Assembly (NCBI GenBank): GCA_900110595.1
Contig: FOEZ01000010.1
Location: 1 to 64,000 of the forward strand
Origin: Arthrobacter sp. OV608
GTDB taxonomy: Bacteria; Actinomycetota; Actinomycetes; Actinomycetales; Micrococcaceae
DNA: 64,000 nt
Direction: 5' to 3'
Positions 60,899-64,000 of this stretch are shown one piece after another. Below the pieces are notes generated by a model. The model worked only from the letters and a program-made list of their open reading frames with translations, searched no databases and was not told where the DNA came from. Positions within the stretch are counted from its first letter, which is position 1. Every line of letters starts with the position of its first letter. The position numbers and the translations under genes are program-made.

Positions 60899-61572
60899 AC
60901 ACCGCCACCGACACCCAGCCCACCGCGGACGCCCGCGAGATCGCGCTAACCCCCGGCGATGTGGTCCTTGATGAATTCGTCGAGGCCCGCGGCCCCTGGT
61001 CCGCCGTCGTGGCGGCCGGCGACGTGCTGACCATTGTGGACCTCGAAGGCAACCAGGCCGTGGACTGCCTGCTGTACGCGGCGGCAGACACTTCGGTCCG
61101 CTACTCCGCGCCTGTCACCATCGCCCGGCAGCAGTCGATTGTCCTCACCACCGGCTCCGTGCTGCGGGCGGACACCGGCGTGGCCCTGATGACCGTCGTG
61201 GCGGACGAGGTGGGCGTGCACGACACCATCGGCGGCGCCTGCTCCCAGGAATCCAACACCCTCCGCTACGGCCAGCACACGCGTGAACAGCACGCCTGCG
61301 TGGAGAACTTCCTGATCGAGGGCTCGCGCTGGGGCCTGGGCAAGCGGGACCTGGTGTCCAACATCAACTGGTTCATGAACGTCCCCGTTGACCCGGACGG
61401 CGCCCTGGGCATCGTTGACGGCCTGTCCGCGCCGGGCAAGCGCGTGGCGCTGCGGGCCGAGGTGGACACCCTGGTGCTCGTCTCCAACTGCCCCCAGATC
61501 AACAACCCGTGCAACGGCTTCAACCCCACCCCAATCCGCATGATCGTCACCCGGCCGGAGGCTGCACTGTGA
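60895..61572 (+). CDS. DUF1989 protein UAAP2 (carboxyguanidine deiminase subunit type)
   Basis: 225 residues from the ATG at 60895, overlapping UAAP1. The DUF1989 core includes VDLEGNQAVDCLLYAAADTS, VVADEVGVHDTIGGACSQES with Cys in the GGACSQESNTLRYG segment, and CPQINNPCNGFNPTPIRMIV. Paralogous to UAAP1 and presumably its partner. The stop TGA overlaps the GTG of the carboxylase (GTGA), so carboxylase and deiminase are translated together. Confidence 0.87.
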   Translation: MNTATDTQPTADAREIALTPGDVVLDEFVEARGPWSAVVAAGDVLTIVDLEGNQAVDCLLYAAADTSVRYSAPVTIARQQSIVLTTGSVLRADTGVALMTVVADEVGVHDTIGGACSQESNTLRYGQHTREQHACVENFLIEGSRWGLGKRDLVSNINWFMNVPVDPDGALGIVDGLSAPGKRVALRAEVDTLVLVSNCPQINNPCNGFNPTPIRMIVTRPEAAL

Positions 61573-64000
61573 CCAACTTCGACACCCTCCTGATTGCCAA
61601 CCGCGGTGAGATCGCCTGCCGCATCATCGAATCCGCCCGGAAACTGGGACTGCGCACCGTTGCCGTTTTCTCCGAAGCGGACCGGGGCGCCAAACACGTC
61701 CGGCTCGCCGATGAAGCCGTCCTCCTGGGACCGGCACCGGCCAAGGAGTCCTACCTCCGCGTGGACGCCCTGCTTGAGGCCGCCAAAGCCACCGGCGCCG
61801 GCGCCATCCACCCCGGCTACGGCTTCCTGTCCGAGGACGCCGCCTTCGCCGAGGCCGTGGAAGCAGCCGGGCTGGTTTTTGTAGGCCCCACCGCCGAGCA
61901 GCTCCGCATCTTCGGCACCAAGCACACAGCGCGCGACGCCGCCCGGGCGGCCGGGGTGCCCATGATCGCCGGTTCCGGGCTGCTGGAGGACGTGGACGAC
62001 GCCGTCGCGGCCTCCGCATCGATTGGGTTCCCGCTGATGCTCAAGGCCACCGGCGGTGGCGGCGGCATTGGCATGACGGTCTGCCGCAACGAGGCCGAAC
62101 TGGTTGACAGCTTTCCCCGCGTCGCGCGCCTCGCCGGCGCCAGCTTCGGCACCGCCGGCGTTTTCGCTGAACGGTACGTGGAGAATGCCCGCCACATCGA
62201 GGTCCAGGTGTTCGGCGACGGCGAAGGCAGGGTAGTCAGCCTCGGCGACAGGGACTGCTCCCTGCAGCGCCGCCACCAGAAAGTCCTCGAAGAGGCACCC
62301 GCCCCGGACCTGCCAGAGGAACTGCGCGAAGAACTCCACCGCAGCTCCCGCGCCCTCTGCGCCTCCCTTAACTACCGCTCCGCCGGCACCGTCGAGTTCG
62401 TCTACGACTCCGCCCGCCGCGAGGCATCCTTCCTCGAGGTCAACGCCCGGCTCCAGGTGGAGCACCCCGTCACCGAGGCCGTTACTGGCGTGGACCTGGT
62501 GGAGTGGATGCTCCGCCTGGCCCAGGGCGGAGGCGAAGCCACTTCCGTCCTTGCCGGTGTGCCGGACAGCCTCCCGGTTTCAGGCCACGCAGTGGAAGCC
62601 CGCATCTACGCAGAGGACCCGGCCCGCGGCTTCCAGCCCAGCGCCGGCACCGTGACCAACGCCGTCTACCCCGAAACAGAGGGCGTCCGCGTGGACGCCT
62701 GGGCCGAAACCGGCACCGAAGTGTCCACCAACTACGACCCCCTCCTGGGCAAAATCATCACTTCCGGTCCGAGCCGTACCGACGCCTTCAACCGGCTCGC
62801 CGCAGCCCTCAAAGACACCCGGATCGACGGGATCGAAACCAACCTCGGGCTGCTCCGCGCCGCCACCGCCCTCGACGCGGTCCGCACCGTCCAGCACTCC
62901 ACCAGCACCCTGGACAGCGTGGGGGATCCCGAGCCGCGCATCACGGTGGGCCGCGCCGGTCTGCAGACCACCGTGCAGGACTGGCCCGGCCGCACCGGCC
63001 TGTGGCAGATCGGCGTACCTCCGAGCGGCCCCATGGACGATCTCTCGTTCCGGCTCGGAAATACCGCCCTGGGCAACCCGGAAGGTGCTCCCGGCCTGGA
63101 ATTCACCATGACCGGCCCCAGCCTGACCTTCACCCACGCCACCACCGTGTGCGTCACAGGTGCGGAAGTAACGGTGACAGTTGATGGGACGGAGGCGCCT
63201 GCGTGGACACCGGTGACGGTGCCCGCGGGAGGCACCCTCGACGTCGGCACTGCGGGCCAAAAGGGCCTGCGCGGCTACATCCTCTTCCAGGGCGGCCTGG
63301 ACATCCCGCAGTACCTGGGCAGCGCCGCCACGTTCACCCTGGGCCAGTTCGGCGGCCACGCCGGGCGCGTACTGCGTGCCGGGGACGTGCTCCGGGCAGT
63401 TGCCACGAACGCCGCTGCCGGAAACGAAACTCCCACCGCCGCGGTGCCGCTGGACAGCCGCCCGGCGCTGACCTCGGCGTGGGAACTGTCGGTGGTGGAA
63501 GGCCCCCACGGCGCCCCGGAGTTCTTCCAGCGCGAAGATATCGAGGAACTGTACGCCGCTGAGTACGAAGTCCACTTCAACTCCGCCCGGACCGGCGTCC
63601 GGCTTATCGGTCCCAAACCGCGCTGGGCCCGCACAGACGGCGGCGAGGCCGGCCTGCACCCCTCCAACATCCACGACACCGCCTACTCCGTTGGCGCGCT
63701 GGACTTCACCGGCGATACCCCCATCCTGCTGGGCCCGGACGGCCCCAGCCTGGGCGGGTTCGTCTGCCCGGTTACCGTAGTGACCGCGGACCGCTGGAAA
63801 CTCGGCCAGCTCCGCCCCGGGGACAAAGTCCGGTTCGTTCCGATCAAAGCCATCCAGGCGCCGTCGGCCAGGGACCTGGGACCCGGCCGCCAGCTGGTCC
63901 TGCCCGGTGACGCCGAGTGGTCCGGGGATATCTCCTCCGTCACCGCCGCAGCAGCCGGCACATCTCCTGCCCGGACCCCGCGCGGGGATGGCGACGACGG
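61569..64000 (+). CDS. Urea/guanidine carboxylase, biotin-dependent (3' end outside window)
   Basis: 810 residues are visible of an expected ~1200, and the frame is still open at the right edge. The biotin carboxylase domain (about 1-450) has LLIANRGEIACRIIESA, HPGYGFLSED, the ATP loop KATGGGGGIGM and FLEVNARLQVEHPVTE. The carboxyltransferase half begins near 458 (TVGRAGLQTTVQDWPGRTG). It includes HPSNIHDTAYSVGALDFTGD (698 onward, Asn700, Asp703) and GPDGPSLGGFVCPVTV. The biotin-carrier domain should lie beyond the edge. Urea and guanidine carboxylases share this architecture, so specificity is undecided; the UAAP genes argue for guanidine. Confidence 0.9.
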   Translation, partial: MTNFDTLLIANRGEIACRIIESARKLGLRTVAVFSEADRGAKHVRLADEAVLLGPAPAKESYLRVDALLEAAKATGAGAIHPGYGFLSEDAAFAEAVEAAGLVFVGPTAEQLRIFGTKHTARDAARAAGVPMIAGSGLLEDVDDAVAASASIGFPLMLKATGGGGGIGMTVCRNEAELVDSFPRVARLAGASFGTAGVFAERYVENARHIEVQVFGDGEGRVVSLGDRDCSLQRRHQKVLEEAPAPDLPEELREELHRSSRALCASLNYRSAGTVEFVYDSARREASFLEVNARLQVEHPVTEAVTGVDLVEWMLRLAQGGGEATSVLAGVPDSLPVSGHAVEARIYAEDPARGFQPSAGTVTNAVYPETEGVRVDAWAETGTEVSTNYDPLLGKIITSGPSRTDAFNRLAAALKDTRIDGIETNLGLLRAATALDAVRTVQHSTSTLDSVGDPEPRITVGRAGLQTTVQDWPGRTGLWQIGVPPSGPMDDLSFRLGNTALGNPEGAPGLEFTMTGPSLTFTHATTVCVTGAEVTVTVDGTEAPAWTPVTVPAGGTLDVGTAGQKGLRGYILFQGGLDIPQYLGSAATFTLGQFGGHAGRVLRAGDVLRAVATNAAAGNETPTAAVPLDSRPALTSAWELSVVEGPHGAPEFFQREDIEELYAAEYEVHFNSARTGVRLIGPKPRWARTDGGEAGLHPSNIHDTAYSVGALDFTGDTPILLGPDGPSLGGFVCPVTVVTADRWKLGQLRPGDKVRFVPIKAIQAPSARDLGPGRQLVLPGDAEWSGDISSVTAAAAGTSPARTPRGDGDD

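Overview
This window is chromosomal DNA from a high-G+C actinobacterium of the Micrococcaceae, most like Arthrobacter or Pseudarthrobacter. That placement is inference. It rests on the strong G/C bias at third codon positions, the frequent GTG starts, and several actinobacterial gene families: the DUF2342 HExxH metalloprotease, DUF3180, DUF222-HNH nuclease, AbiEi/DUF559-like orphan and phosphoketolase. The order tilS-hpt-ftsH-folEPBK-DUF3180-PH-PH-DUF2520-panC points the same way. No rRNA, tRNA or CRISPR array was recognised.

Layout. 1-5 kb: the tail of a transposase, a DUF6328 membrane protein, a stress-type short-chain dehydrogenase with an acidic disordered partner, a glycosyltransferase, and a GAF/ANTAR-like regulator coupled to an SGNH hydrolase. 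5-13 kb: an NCS2 permease divergent from a RutE-like reductase, then a 2H phosphoesterase, phosphoglucomutase, a NERD protein, a DUF4190 protein and an NCS1 permease. 13-18 kb: a FadR-type regulator divergent from a three-gene operon (MatC-like transporter, class III CoA-transferase, fused beta/alpha carboxyltransferase) that could form a minimal malonate-degradation route. 18-28 kb: small proteins, amidase, rhodanese, pheA, a diacylglycerol kinase family protein, serS, and an orphan AbiEi-nuclease gene bracketed by two related palindromes. 28-36 kb: HAD and histidine phosphatases, a SatD-like regulator divergent from phosphoketolase, a DUF429 protein, two alpha/beta-fold esterases and ppa.

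36-51 kb is housekeeping: dacB, the DUF2342 protease, tilS, hpt, an intercalated LacI regulator, ftsH, then folate genes folE-folP-folB-folK run tightly into three membrane proteins, a Rossmann/DUF2520 protein and panC. From folB to panC most genes overlap or nearly touch, which suggests one transcript. 51-58 kb: a TetR regulator with a strong palindromic operator, a DUF222/HNH nuclease whose start region is tandemly duplicated (129-bp unit), a DJ-1/PfpI protein, a DHA2-type MFS exporter, an alpha/beta hydrolase and a second TetR regulator.

58.4 kb to the right edge is a nitrogen operon: an APC permease, two DUF1989 proteins (UAAP1/UAAP2, a family shown elsewhere to be carboxyguanidine deiminase) and a biotin-dependent urea/guanidine carboxylase that runs off the window. 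The last three genes overlap by 4 bases each.

The points I rate highest are the palindrome-flanked AbiEi-nuclease unit, the ACP-free malonate cluster, the duplicated start region of the HNH gene, the guanidine/urea operon with its 220-base leader, and several long nested intergenic palindromes.
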